Of a DNA stretch of 16,454 nucleotides, positions 6,907 through 14,530 are shown one piece after another; the stretch's first letter is position 1; every line of letters begins with the position of its first letter. The stretch covers positions 1 through 16,454 of the forward strand of contig JASHVH010000087.1 of NCBI GenBank assembly GCA_030039575.1, given 5' to 3'. Under the pieces are notes generated by a model that saw only the letters and a list, made by a program, of their open reading frames with translations, had not been told where the DNA came from and did not search any database. The stretch is from Acidimicrobiales bacterium (GTDB taxonomy: Bacteria; Actinomycetota; Acidimicrobiia; Acidimicrobiales; Palsa-688). The position numbers and the translations under genes are program-made.

Positions 6907-7937
6907 TTCGTGGCTCCTTTCAGGCTGCCGATACCGAGCGACCCCTCCTCATTATCGGCCACCGGTGTGGTGGTCGCACTCACACTGGCTGGCGCCCCGG
7001 CTGCCGGAGGGTCGTCGAGAAAGGCAGCGGTCGGGACGAAGAAAAGGGCCCCGGTAAGAGGGGTCGAGAATTCGAGGATCCGGTCGGTGTTGCCAGGTGG
7101 GTTACCGATGAACATGTTGGTCAACATTTCCTCGATGATGTCGGGGTTATGAGCGTAGGCAATGTAATAAGTGCCGAACTCACCCGCCCCCACGTTGCCA
7201 AAGGGCATATTGGCCCGCAGGATCTGGTGCTGCACGCCGTTGTCGTCGATAACCGTGTTCAGGGCCACGTGCGAATTGACCGGCTTCACGTCGTCAGCCA
7301 TTTCTATGTCCTCGAGCTTGGAGCGCCCGATAACCCGCTCCTGTTCCTCGACCGCCAATGCGTCCCAAGTGGCCAGGTCGTGGACGTACTTCTGGACTAT
7401 GACGTAGCTGCCGCCTGCAAAGGCGGGGTCCTCGTCGCCGATCAAGGCTGCGGCCGACGCCGCCTGACCGGTCGGGTTCTCCGTGCCGTCGACGAAGCCC
7501 AACAGGTCACGTTCGTCGAAGAACTTGAACCCGTGTACCTCGTCGACCACTTGCGCTATGCCGGCCAGCCGGTCCATCAGTCGTTGCGCCAGGTCGAAGC
7601 AAAAGTCGAAGCGGTGCGCCCGGATGTGGAACAGCAGGTCGCCCGGCGTCGCCACCGCCGTGTGCCGGGGCCCGTTGAGTTGGACGAACGGGTGCAGCCC
7701 GGCCGGACGCGGCGAGCCGAACAGCCTGTCCCACAACGCCGAGCCCAGGCCCACGACGCAGGTCAGCCCGGCCGGCAGGCTGCGGAAGCCGACGGACCGC
7801 ACCAGCCCGGAGACGTCCGCTAACAAGTCACGGACGTCGTCTTCGTGCCCGGGGCCTACGGTCAGGACGAGGAAGATGGCCGCCTCGGTTAGAGGGGTCA
7901 AGACGGCCTGGGGCTCGGGGCTGCCATCGCTAGCCAT
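6903..7937 (-). CDS. DyP-type heme peroxidase with encapsulin-targeting peptide
   Basis: A 344-residue dye-decolourising peroxidase, bacterial B/P type, using heme and hydrogen peroxide. The hallmark GFVDGTENP is at 147-155 with the distal Asp150. His223 in NSHVAL is the expected proximal heme ligand and Arg241 in ILRANMPFG the distal arginine, followed by GTYYIAYAHNPDIIEEMLTNMF (abridged here at residues 255-276). After a flexible Ala/Pro/Thr-rich linker (about 304-330), the C-terminus carries EGSLGIGSLKG, close to the known cargo-loading tag for family 1 encapsulins. The encapsulin gene follows with a 4-base ATGA overlap. The frame opens at GTG 7970, but ATG 7937 was chosen because AGGAGGAGG (7949-7957) lies upstream and the residues before it are not family-like. 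Expected role: peroxide-dependent oxidation inside the nanocompartment; the physiological substrate is unknown. Confidence 0.95.
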   Translation of the reverse strand: MASDGSPEPQAVLTPLTEAAIFLVLTVGPGHEDDVRDLLADVSGLVRSVGFRSLPAGLTCVVGLGSALWDRLFGSPRPAGLHPFVQLNGPRHTAVATPGDLLFHIRAHRFDFCFDLAQRLMDRLAGIAQVVDEVHGFKFFDERDLLGFVDGTENPTGQAASAAALIGDEDPAFAGGSYVIVQKYVHDLATWDALAVEEQERVIGRSKLEDIEMADDVKPVNSHVALNTVIDDNGVQHQILRANMPFGNVGAGEFGTYYIAYAHNPDIIEEMLTNMFIGNPPGNTDRILEFSTPLTGALFFVPTAAFLDDPPAAGAPASVSATTTPVADNEEGSLGIGSLKGATK

Positions 7938-7948
7938 CGGGACCACCA

Positions 7949-7957
7949 CCTCCTCCT
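7949..7957 (-). promoter_or_regulatory. Shine-Dalgarno site deciding the peroxidase start
   Basis: AGGAGGAGG on the minus strand lies 11 bases before ATG 7937. That spacing is somewhat long, but the site lies inside the extended frame from GTG 7970. This argues for the inner ATG. Confidence 0.55.
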
Positions 7958-8048
7958 GGTCTCGGGTCACCCACGCGAGCCTCTCCGCACAGTAGCCAAT
8001 GGCGGTCGGTTACTTCCTAACCGGGGCCGGCATGCGAAACTTCTTCCG

Positions 8049-8660
8049 GTGGAGGGCGATTACCCCCAGGATCTGTTAGCCCGGGAACCCGCCCCTCCCT
8101 ATGAGGGGGAGGGCCCGTTCGCCCTCTGGCATTTCAGCGAGAACCCGTCTTTGCGCCGCTTCCGGCCGCACACGCCGGCCACGAACCCTGACGCCCCGCC
8201 GGCAGTCTGGGCCGTCGATACTCGCCATGCGCCGATGTTCTGGTTCCCCCGGGACTGCCCACGAGGTTGCATCTGGCCGGTCTCGACGACGACGACGGAA
8301 GACCGGGAACGGTTCTTCGGCCAGAGCGCCGCCAGCCGCGTCCATGTGATCGAAAGCGATTGGCTCGGGCGAATGCGGGATTGCCGGCTCTACGCCTACC
8401 GGTTCCCCGTGGACGACTTCACGCCCCACGCCGTGGGGGGCTACTGGGTGGCACGCGCAACCGTGGAGGCGACAGAACGAGCCAGCGTCGACGACCTGCT
8501 CGGGCAGCATGCAAGGGCGCGAATAGAACTCAGGGTCACCCCCTCGATATGGCCTTTCTGGCGCCAGGTAGCCGGCTCGACCGTCGAGTTCAGCGGTTGC
8601 CGTTTGCACAACGCTGCCCCTCATCCCGGCCGGTCCACCGACGGTCCAGGGACCACCTGA
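8049..8660 (+). CDS. DUF6886-like protein of unknown function
   Basis: A 203-residue protein resembling the DUF6886 family through the N-terminal segment ALWHFSENPSLRRFRPH and the following VWAVDTRHAPMFWFPRDCPR block; this assignment is from memory of the family signature. Later features are TEDRERFFG, VHVIESDWLGRMRDCRLYAYRFP, and HAVGGYWVARATVEA. It is rich in Trp, Phe, Arg and His, with no signal peptide or membrane segment, so a soluble cytoplasmic protein is likely. The biochemical role is not known. The GTG start at 8049 gives an N-terminal extension of about 23 residues before the conserved part and has no good ribosome binding site, so the true start could be slightly different. It is divergent from the peroxidase gene and convergent with phnE. 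Confidence 0.75.
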   Translation: MEGDYPQDLLAREPAPPYEGEGPFALWHFSENPSLRRFRPHTPATNPDAPPAVWAVDTRHAPMFWFPRDCPRGCIWPVSTTTTEDRERFFGQSAASRVHVIESDWLGRMRDCRLYAYRFPVDDFTPHAVGGYWVARATVEATERASVDDLLGQHARARIELRVTPSIWPFWRQVAGSTVEFSGCRLHNAAPHPGRSTDGPGTT

Positions 8661-8718
8661 CCGCCTCTCAGTGGAAGACGGGCGTGGACGGACCGGTTGC
8701 GCTTCTTGCGGCGCCAGG

Positions 8719-8730
8719 CGACCGCGGTCG
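8719..8730. repeat. perfect 12-bp palindrome between convergent DUF6886 and phnE genes
   Basis: CGACCGCGGTCG reads the same on both strands and lies in the 83-base gap between the two stop codons. With no loop it is a poor intrinsic terminator by itself. It could be a protein-binding palindrome or chance in GC-rich DNA. Confidence 0.3.
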
Positions 8731-8743
8731 TGCTCAGGTGCCC

Positions 8744-10507
8744 TCAAATGAGGTGCTTGCGCACCCAGTTGGCGATCACTTCGATCATGAGCACGACGGC
8801 GAAGGTGACGATAATGATGGCGCCGGTAGTGCGGTAGGCGAGGACGCTGACGCTCTGCTGAAGGAGGAACCCTATCCCCCCGCCACCGACTATCCCGAGG
8901 ATCGTAGAGGAACGGAAATTGACGTCGAGGACATATAGGCCGTTACCGATGAGCATCGGCGTGGTAGGCAGGATCACAGAAGTTGCCGTCTCCTGTACCT
9001 TCGTGGCCCCGACTGAGAGCACGGCCTCCCTGGGCATCTGCGGGACCTCCTCCAGCCCGTCGGCCACCAGTTTGGCCACGAACCCGATGGTGCCCACAGT
9101 CAGCGCCATGGTGCCCGCCACGAGGCCGAGGCCCACCGCCACTATAAAAACGATGGCCAGGATCAGCTCGGGGACGGCCCGTAGGACCACCAGGAACAGG
9201 CGGGTCGTCCGCGCTACCCACGGCCTGGACACGTTCCGGGCGGCCAGCAAGCCAATTGGGACGGCGAAGAAGTAGCCGGCGGAAGTGGCGATGACGGCTA
9301 CCGCCAGTGACTGGAGCGCCCCGACCGACAGGGCACTGCCACCGCTCTGGAAGTTCGGCGGGAAGTACAGCACTATGGTGCGCCAGATCGCCGGTAAGGC
9401 CAAGAACGCCTGCCAGGGCGTCGTCTTGGTCACGACGAAGGCGGCGGCCACGGCCACGATGGCACCGGCCAAGAAGGAAAAACGTTGTATGCGCAAATGT
9501 GTCCAGGGAGGCCGTACCGTTTCCCGGTTGAAACCGCCAGACTTGACGAGGTCGGGTGCAGCGGCCGGCTTGGGGGGCAGGATGCGGGCCACGAGGCGGT
9601 CCGCCGGCCGGGGCCGGCTGGCCCAGCGCAACCACCACGGGTTTGAGGTCGGGCCGGGGGAGGCCGTCCCCCCGCTGACCGGGATGGCCTCCATCCCGAT
9701 CAGGGACCGGCGGATGACCGCGGCCACCATTTCCATGCTCACAATAAGGACGAACATGACGATCACGATGCCCATGGCCGCCCTGAACTGGAGCTCCCCC
9801 ATGTACTCGTTGAGCAGGAACCCGATCCCCCCGGCGCCCACGTAGCCAAGGATGACGGAGCTGCGGAGGTTGATGTCCAGCCGGTAAAGCGCGATGGAAG
9901 CAAAGGAGGGCAAAACCTGTGGCACCACGCCGGTTGTCACCTGCTGCCACCGGGTCGCCCCGGTGGACTTGACCGCCTCAGTGGGCCCGGGAGCAACTTG
10001 CTCTATCGATTCGGCATAAAGCTTGCCCAGCATGCCGACCGAATGGCAGGCCAGCGCCAAGACGCCGGGGAGGACGCCGATCCCGATGGCCTCCACGAAG
10101 ATTATGGCAAAGACAAGGTCCGGGATCGACCGGCAAGCGACGATGATGGCCCGCGCCACCCAGCGCACGGCGGGGTGCAGGGTGGTATTGCGGGCCGCCA
10201 TCAGACCAACCGGTACAGACAAGACGAAGGCGAAGGCGGTGCCGAGTACGGCGATGCCGAGGGTTATCACGGCCTCGTTGACCGTCTGAGCAAAGTTCAC
10301 GAACTGGGGAGGAAAGTTTTGCGCCAGGAAATGGACTATGTTGCCTACGCCCGTGAACAGGGTGAGGAACGTCATCTGGATGTAGCGCCAGCTAAAGATG
10401 AAAACGCCGAGCCAGACCAGCAGGAGCACGGTAAACCCGGTCCGCTGCTTGGTCCATGGCGGGTGTACCCGGGCCCGCCCGGGGACGGGCCAAGAGGCGA
10501 CGGCCAT
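8744..10507 (-). CDS. phnE: phosphonate ABC transporter permease, two PhnE domains fused
   Basis: A 587-residue inner-membrane permease, about twice the usual PhnE length. The N-terminal half (to about 270) and C-terminal half (from about 335) are each a complete PhnE-type domain with several hydrophobic helices. Each half has its own ATPase-contacting EAA loop: ESIEQVAPGPTEAVKSTGAT at 166-185 and DGLEEVPQMPREAVLSVGAT at 483-502. Each also ends in a matching block (LDINLRSSVILGYVGAGGIG and LDVNFRSSTILGIVGGGGIG). A Pro/Arg-rich linker of about 65 residues joins them. Many phn clusters encode two separate permeases (phnE1, phnE2), so this looks like their fusion, letting one chain supply both halves of the channel. 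GGAAG lies 4 bases before the ATG. It is last in the visible operon, 43 bases after phnC. Confidence 0.92.
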   Translation of the reverse strand: MAVASWPVPGRARVHPPWTKQRTGFTVLLLVWLGVFIFSWRYIQMTFLTLFTGVGNIVHFLAQNFPPQFVNFAQTVNEAVITLGIAVLGTAFAFVLSVPVGLMAARNTTLHPAVRWVARAIIVACRSIPDLVFAIIFVEAIGIGVLPGVLALACHSVGMLGKLYAESIEQVAPGPTEAVKSTGATRWQQVTTGVVPQVLPSFASIALYRLDINLRSSVILGYVGAGGIGFLLNEYMGELQFRAAMGIVIVMFVLIVSMEMVAAVIRRSLIGMEAIPVSGGTASPGPTSNPWWLRWASRPRPADRLVARILPPKPAAAPDLVKSGGFNRETVRPPWTHLRIQRFSFLAGAIVAVAAAFVVTKTTPWQAFLALPAIWRTIVLYFPPNFQSGGSALSVGALQSLAVAVIATSAGYFFAVPIGLLAARNVSRPWVARTTRLFLVVLRAVPELILAIVFIVAVGLGLVAGTMALTVGTIGFVAKLVADGLEEVPQMPREAVLSVGATKVQETATSVILPTTPMLIGNGLYVLDVNFRSSTILGIVGGGGIGFLLQQSVSVLAYRTTGAIIIVTFAVVLMIEVIANWVRKHLI

Positions 10508-10550
10508 CAGGCTTCCAGGCCCGTACCCGGTCCCACCACCGCCCGGAGGC

Positions 10551-11441
10551 CTATCCTGCCAGCGCCGTGGTGAAGGCGTTCGCCGGCGCCGGCGGCCCGT
10601 CCATTTTGCCCTCGGCTACACGACGGTAAATCTCGCTCAGACGTTGCTCGTTCATTTCGTCTGGCTTGGCATCGGCCACCACCCGCCCGTCACGCAGCCC
10701 TATCAAACGGTCGGCCCAGCCTCGGGCCAGTTCCACCTGGTGCAAACTGGCAATAACCGTGAGGTTGTCCTCCCGGCTGATGCGCAGCATCAGTTCCATC
10801 ACGGCCGCCGACGACTCCGGGTCCAACGATGCCACCGGCTCATCCGCCAGGAGCAGGACCGGCCGCTGCATGAGGGCGCGGGCAATAGCCACCCGCTGTT
10901 GTTGCCCCCCGGACAGTGTGTCCGCCCGCTGGAAGGCGCGGTCGGCCAGGCCCACCCGCTCCAGGTGACCGATTGCCTCGAGCCGGAGCCGGCGCGGGTA
11001 AGAGAGCACCCCGAAGCGCGGGTACTTTACCCGCCCAAGCGCCCCCGCCAGGACGTTCTCCAGCACACAGATCCGCCCGACCAACCCGAACTGCTGGAAA
11101 ATGAACCCTACCTGACGGCGCAAAGTGCGCAGGTGTTCGCTGTTGGCGCTCGTGACTTCGCAACCGAGCACTTTCACCCGGCCTTCGCTCGGTGTCACCA
11201 GGCCGTTGAAACTCCGAAGCAGGGTGGACTTGCCGGAGCCGGAAAGCCCCAAAACGGCGAGCATTTGCCCGGCCGGCACAGCCAGGTCGACGCTGTCCAA
11301 CGCCAGCGTGCTCCCGAACCGCTTTGACAACCGCTCGCACTGGACCACCGCTTCGGTGGTCCAGCGCGAGCCGGCGTCCTCAGGAGTTCCTGGAGAGAGC
11401 CGGGCGGCGCCGAGCCTGGGCGTCTCGCCGGAATGCCCCAT
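10551..11441 (-). CDS. phnC: phosphonate ABC transporter ATP-binding protein
   Basis: A 296-residue ABC ATPase that powers phosphonate import with PhnD and PhnE. Walker A is GLSGSGKST (65-73), Q-loop FQQFG (115-119), signature LSGGQQQR (176-183), Walker B VLLLADEP (195-202), D-loop ASLD and H-loop His234. The hydrophobic GLVGRICVLENVLAG segment and the LSEIYRR near the C-terminus are typical of PhnC. The ATPase domain begins only at about residue 33 (VQCERLSKRFG), so the first 32 residues are an extension or the true start lies further in; ATG 11441 is the only ATG upstream of the domain and has AGAGG and AAGGGG sequences just before it. It follows phnD by 22 bases and precedes phnE by 43, consistent with one transcript. 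Confidence 0.92.
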   Translation of the reverse strand: MGHSGETPRLGAARLSPGTPEDAGSRWTTEAVVQCERLSKRFGSTLALDSVDLAVPAGQMLAVLGLSGSGKSTLLRSFNGLVTPSEGRVKVLGCEVTSANSEHLRTLRRQVGFIFQQFGLVGRICVLENVLAGALGRVKYPRFGVLSYPRRLRLEAIGHLERVGLADRAFQRADTLSGGQQQRVAIARALMQRPVLLLADEPVASLDPESSAAVMELMLRISREDNLTVIASLHQVELARGWADRLIGLRDGRVVADAKPDEMNEQRLSEIYRRVAEGKMDGPPAPANAFTTALAG

Positions 11442-11463
11442 TACCCCTTGCCTCTATTGTGCC

Positions 11464-12444
11464 TCAAGAGATCTTGCAAGATGGCGATTTGGTCACCTTG
11501 CAGATTTGGGTCACCTGGGCGTAATTGGCCACCGAGGGTGGGGCGTACCCCCAGGTGCCCTCGGACTCGTTGGTGCACGCCGCCTGTGAGCTGCAATAGC
11601 CATGGGCCGCCTCGTACGCCGAGTTGCCGTCGTTGTCAAGGACGCTTTCGATGGCCGTGACCAGCGAGGCGGGCAAGGTCGTGCTTACAGCGACGGGGCT
11701 CCCGGGGATCTCCGGGGATACCCAGACCGTTTTCAGGTCGGCGCGAGGGATGTGGTTTTGGGTGAACACGGGCGCTTCATCAAGGTTGTTGGTGAAGCCG
11801 GCCTGGCACTCGCCCTTGGCCACATCGAGCGGCGCAGTGGTGTCTGTGCCGGCGAAGATAGGAGTAATGCCGGTCTTAGGATTGACGCCGGCTTCGATGA
11901 GCCCGTACGACGGGTACAGGTAGCCTGAGGTCGACGCCGGGTCGGAGAAGCACACCTTCTTGCCGGCAAAGTCCTTTATGGAGGTGATGCCCGGGTTTAG
12001 CTTGGGGTTCACCACGCCCCAGCTCCAGTACCCGCCATCAGTGTGCGGGGCGCTGATGACGACCCCGATGTTCTTGATTTTCACGCCCTGGTTGAGGGCG
12101 ATCACGTATGAGAACGGCCCATACTCGACGAGCTGAGCCTTGCCTGCCTCTTGCGCCTCGATGTCGGCCGCGTAGCTGGTACCGATGTAGACCTTCAAGG
12201 TCAACCCCAATTTGGCCTTGAACACGTCTTGGAGCGGGACCAGGCTGGCCTGCAGGGAGGTAGCGTCCTCGGCTCCGACAGAACCGAAGACGAGTGAGGT
12301 AGGCCAACTGGAATTGACAGGGTTGACATTTGACGCCGCCGCCGTAACCGGCGTAGCCGCCACCAAACCGAGGGCAAGGGGCACCGACGCCAGCAAGCAG
12401 CACCGGGCCAGATGCTTACGGTTTCGCGTGGAGAAACTCTTCAT
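11464..12444 (-). CDS. phnD: phosphonate ABC transporter substrate-binding protein
   Basis: A 326-residue secreted binding protein for phosphonates or related oxyanions. The N-terminus is a Sec signal peptide: basic MKSFSTRNRKHLAR, hydrophobic stretch to about residue 35, and a likely cleavage after the TAAA near 37. There is no lipobox, which is unusual for an actinobacterial binding protein, as most are lipoproteins. Family features include the FGSVGAEDATSLQASLVPLQ region, EYGPFSYVIAL, and VCFSDPASTSGYLYPSYGLI, whose serine/threonine cluster normally contacts the phosphonate group. An AAGGAG (12452-12457) seven bases upstream of the ATG gives a secure start. It is first of the transporter block, separated from phnM by a 109-base AT-rich leader, which suggests it could have its own promoter. 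Confidence 0.92.
   Translation of the reverse strand: MKSFSTRNRKHLARCCLLASVPLALGLVAATPVTAAASNVNPVNSSWPTSLVFGSVGAEDATSLQASLVPLQDVFKAKLGLTLKVYIGTSYAADIEAQEAGKAQLVEYGPFSYVIALNQGVKIKNIGVVISAPHTDGGYWSWGVVNPKLNPGITSIKDFAGKKVCFSDPASTSGYLYPSYGLIEAGVNPKTGITPIFAGTDTTAPLDVAKGECQAGFTNNLDEAPVFTQNHIPRADLKTVWVSPEIPGSPVAVSTTLPASLVTAIESVLDNDGNSAYEAAHGYCSSQAACTNESEGTWGYAPPSVANYAQVTQICKVTKSPSCKIS
11471..11482. repeat. perfect 12-bp palindrome at the 3' end of phnD
   Basis: ATCTTGCAAGAT reads the same on both strands and encodes the last residues of PhnD (…SCKI). Being codon-constrained and without a loop, it may be chance. Confidence 0.25.
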
Positions 12445-12553
12445 AATTGTTCTCCTTTCTCGCGCAAAGAGCGTCGTTTTCTAAGAGTTCTTTTGAGATC
12501 TCGTAAATTGTCCAATGATGACTTCTGACGCGATGGACTCTAATAAAAGCGCA
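12445..12553 (-). promoter_or_regulatory. phnD: AT-rich leader upstream of phnD with strong ribosome binding site
   Basis: These 109 bases are clearly richer in A/T than the surrounding genes. They contain the AAGGAG ribosome binding site of phnD (12452-12457) and a GAGATCTC palindrome (12495-12502). On the minus strand a TTTACG and a TTAGAA are 17 bases apart and could be a weak -35/-10 pair, but neither is close to consensus. The composition suits an internal promoter or an operator for the transporter genes; the evidence is positional. Confidence 0.4.
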
Positions 12554-13774
12554 TTAATCCGCAATGACATTCGAGAAAACGGGCGACGCTAATTGGGTGA
12601 AGCGTGGGTATCTTCCGTCCGAGCCGCTTATCGGGCTCGGACGGTTGGAAGCGCGGACGGCCGGCCAAGCCCCGTCCAGGTCGACCAAGACGAAGTCGGC
12701 GCGAAGGCCCGGTTCGAGGCGGCCCCGGTCGGCCAGGCCGACGACCTCGGCGGCGCCGGCGGTCACCAGGCTCACGGCATCGGGAAGGGGACAAACGCCC
12801 CGGTCCACCAGCGCGAAAACGGCCGCCAGGAGGCTGGCCGGGAGGTAATCCGAAGCGAGGCTGGTGCAAAAGCCGGCGCCCACCATTTCCTCGGCAGAGA
12901 CATTGCCGGAATGCGAGGCCCGCCGCATAACGTTGGGCGCTCCCATTACCACCGGCATGCCGAGCTCCCGGGCCTGTTTGGCCGCCTCGACGGTGACGGG
13001 GAACTCGGCGACGGCGGCGCCCCAAGCGTGGGCGAACCGGACGGCTTCGGCATCGTCGGCGTCGTGGGCCAGGACCCGAGCCGCCCCTTCGCTGACCAGC
13101 GCGCTTAGTTTCTGCCGGTTTGCCACCAGTGCCGGCATCCTCGCTTCTGCGGAAGCCATCCGCTTGGCCAGAAAGCTGTCAACGTCCTCCCCCGGCGGCA
13201 GGTCCTGGGGCCCAATGGCCGCTTTGAACTGCTCGATATCGCGGTACTGGCCCTGGCCCGGGGTGTGGTCCTCGAACGACATTAGAGGGGCGTCACCCGA
13301 GTCCTGGCCAAAACTCAGGAGGTTGAGGGCCTCCTCGAGCCCGGCGTGGCTGCGGGCCCCGATCCGGTAGAGGATCCGGTGGTCCAGTGGGGCCGCCTCT
13401 TGCCTGCGCTGGGCAATGACACCCGTCACCCGTACGGCCAGGTCGATCGTTCGCTCCTGGTACGTCTCACCAAAATGGACGCCCTGGCACGCCGTCGTCA
13501 CCCCGGCGGCCGCAAACCGACCTTCGAGGCAGCGCAGTGCGAAGCTGACGTCGAGTTCAGCCGTGCGCCGGGGGAACACCTCCCGCTCGAGGGCGTCGCA
13601 ATGGGTGTCGATCAACCCGGGGAGGCACATGGCCCCGTGGCCGTCAATGGCGCCCCGGTACGAGCGGTCTTCCTCGACAGACAGGATCGTCCCGTCCTCA
13701 TAGGCCAGCGTGGCGTCTTCTGCGATACGCCCCGGCAGGACAGCCCGCACGTTGCTCACGAGGTTCACGCTCAT
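12554..13774 (-). CDS. phnM: alpha-D-ribose 1-methylphosphonate 5-triphosphate diphosphatase
   Basis: A 406-residue amidohydrolase-fold enzyme that removes pyrophosphate from ribosyl alkylphosphonate triphosphate, making the 5-phosphate substrate for PhnJ. The metal-site motif DTHCDALE is at 56-63, the family signature FEDHTPGQGQ at 167-176, the HSG near 288-290, and SDYLPAS at 308-314. Its ATG directly follows the TGA of phnL, so translation is coupled, and GGAAAGGGG lies just upstream. The conserved body ends at about ADFVLVDLDGAWPAVRA (359-375). Beyond that, where PhnM proteins usually close with a short strand and stop, there are about 31 extra residues that span a strong hairpin and AT-richer DNA, so the tail looks like read-through of former intergenic sequence. 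Confidence 0.92.
   Translation of the reverse strand: MSVNLVSNVRAVLPGRIAEDATLAYEDGTILSVEEDRSYRGAIDGHGAMCLPGLIDTHCDALEREVFPRRTAELDVSFALRCLEGRFAAAGVTTACQGVHFGETYQERTIDLAVRVTGVIAQRRQEAAPLDHRILYRIGARSHAGLEEALNLLSFGQDSGDAPLMSFEDHTPGQGQYRDIEQFKAAIGPQDLPPGEDVDSFLAKRMASAEARMPALVANRQKLSALVSEGAARVLAHDADDAEAVRFAHAWGAAVAEFPVTVEAAKQARELGMPVVMGAPNVMRRASHSGNVSAEEMVGAGFCTSLASDYLPASLLAAVFALVDRGVCPLPDAVSLVTAGAAEVVGLADRGRLEPGLRADFVLVDLDGAWPAVRASNRPSPISGSDGRYPRFTQLASPVFSNVIAD
12615..12644 (-). repeat. perfect 11-bp inverted repeat (hairpin) in the 3' end of phnM
   Basis: The arms CCGTCCGAGCC (12615-12625) and GGCTCGGACGG (12634-12644) are exact reverse complements around an 8-base loop. It is by far the strongest hairpin noticed in the window and lies at the junction of the phnI-M block and the phnDCE block. 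No T-run follows on either strand. It could be a transcript-stabilising or attenuating structure at a former operon end. Confidence 0.75.
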
Positions 13775-14530
13775 TCACGCCACCCCTTTCCCCGGGCTCC
13801 CGGTGCGGCCGATCACCTTTTCAGTTGGCCCGTCTTCCATGACCCGGCCCGCTTCGAGGTAGACGACCCGGGTAGCAAGCCGCCGCACCGCGTCCATGTC
13901 ATGGAAAATGCTGAACACCGCCGTCCCGGTGGCTGCGATGCCCTCGACGAGCGCCAATACGGCCTCGCTATTTTCCGCGTCCAGGGACGACACCGGTTCG
14001 TCGAGCAATAAGAGGCGGGGCGGCCGGATCGTGCCGGCGGCCAGGTTGACCCGCTGTTGCTCACCCCCGGAGAGCAGGACCGGGTAAGTGCCCCACAGGC
14101 TTTCCGCCACCCGGGCGGCGGACAGAGCGGCCTTGGACGCCTCCACCGCCTCGGTACCGGTCATCCCGCCCCGAGTGGCCGCTCGGGCCACGATGTCGAG
14201 CACCGAGCGGCGGGGCTCGGAGCGCAGGAACTGGCTGACATAGCCCATGTCCTCGTCCCTCACGTCGCCCATTTCGTCGTCGCTCAGACGGGTGAGGTCG
14301 ACCACCTGGTCGCCGGCGCGGTGCAAGAGCACCTGGCCGGCGGTAGGCCGGCAGCTGCGCCACACGCAACGCAATAGCGTCGATTTCCCGGCCCCGCTGG
14401 GCCCGACCAGCACCACATGCTCGCCTGGCGCCACGTCCACGCTCACATCATCGAGGGCGACGACGCGCCGCCGGATGGCGTGCACGACGAACTCCTTGCG
14501 CAGCCCCCGGACGGAGAGTAAGGGCCCCAT
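13775..14530 (-). CDS. phnL: phosphonate C-P lyase system ATP-binding protein PhnL
   Basis: A 251-residue ABC-type ATPase associated with the C-P lyase complex; with PhnI, G and H it is needed to attach the phosphonate to ribose triphosphate, although its exact job is not settled. Motifs: Walker A GPSGAGKST (43-51), Q-loop VSQFLR (98-103), signature LSGGEQQRVNLA (153-164), Walker B LLLLDEP (173-179) and the switch His in IFHDMD. VSQFLRSEPRRSVLDIVARA is characteristic of PhnL rather than a transporter ATPase, and there is no membrane partner here. Its ATG shares one base with the stop of phnK (TGATG), and its own TGA abuts the phnM start. Confidence 0.92.
   Translation of the reverse strand: MGPLLSVRGLRKEFVVHAIRRRVVALDDVSVDVAPGEHVVLVGPSGAGKSTLLRCVWRSCRPTAGQVLLHRAGDQVVDLTRLSDDEMGDVRDEDMGYVSQFLRSEPRRSVLDIVARAATRGGMTGTEAVEASKAALSAARVAESLWGTYPVLLSGGEQQRVNLAAGTIRPPRLLLLDEPVSSLDAENSEAVLALVEGIAATGTAVFSIFHDMDAVRRLATRVVYLEAGRVMEDGPTEKVIGRTGSPGKGVA

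Noticed and set aside
13764..13780. GTTCACGCTCATTCACGC at the phnL/phnM junction, resembling an actinobacterial PHO box direct repeat
   Set aside because: It covers the phnM start codon and its first codons, on the strand opposite to transcription and inside a tightly coupled operon; chance resemblance is more likely.
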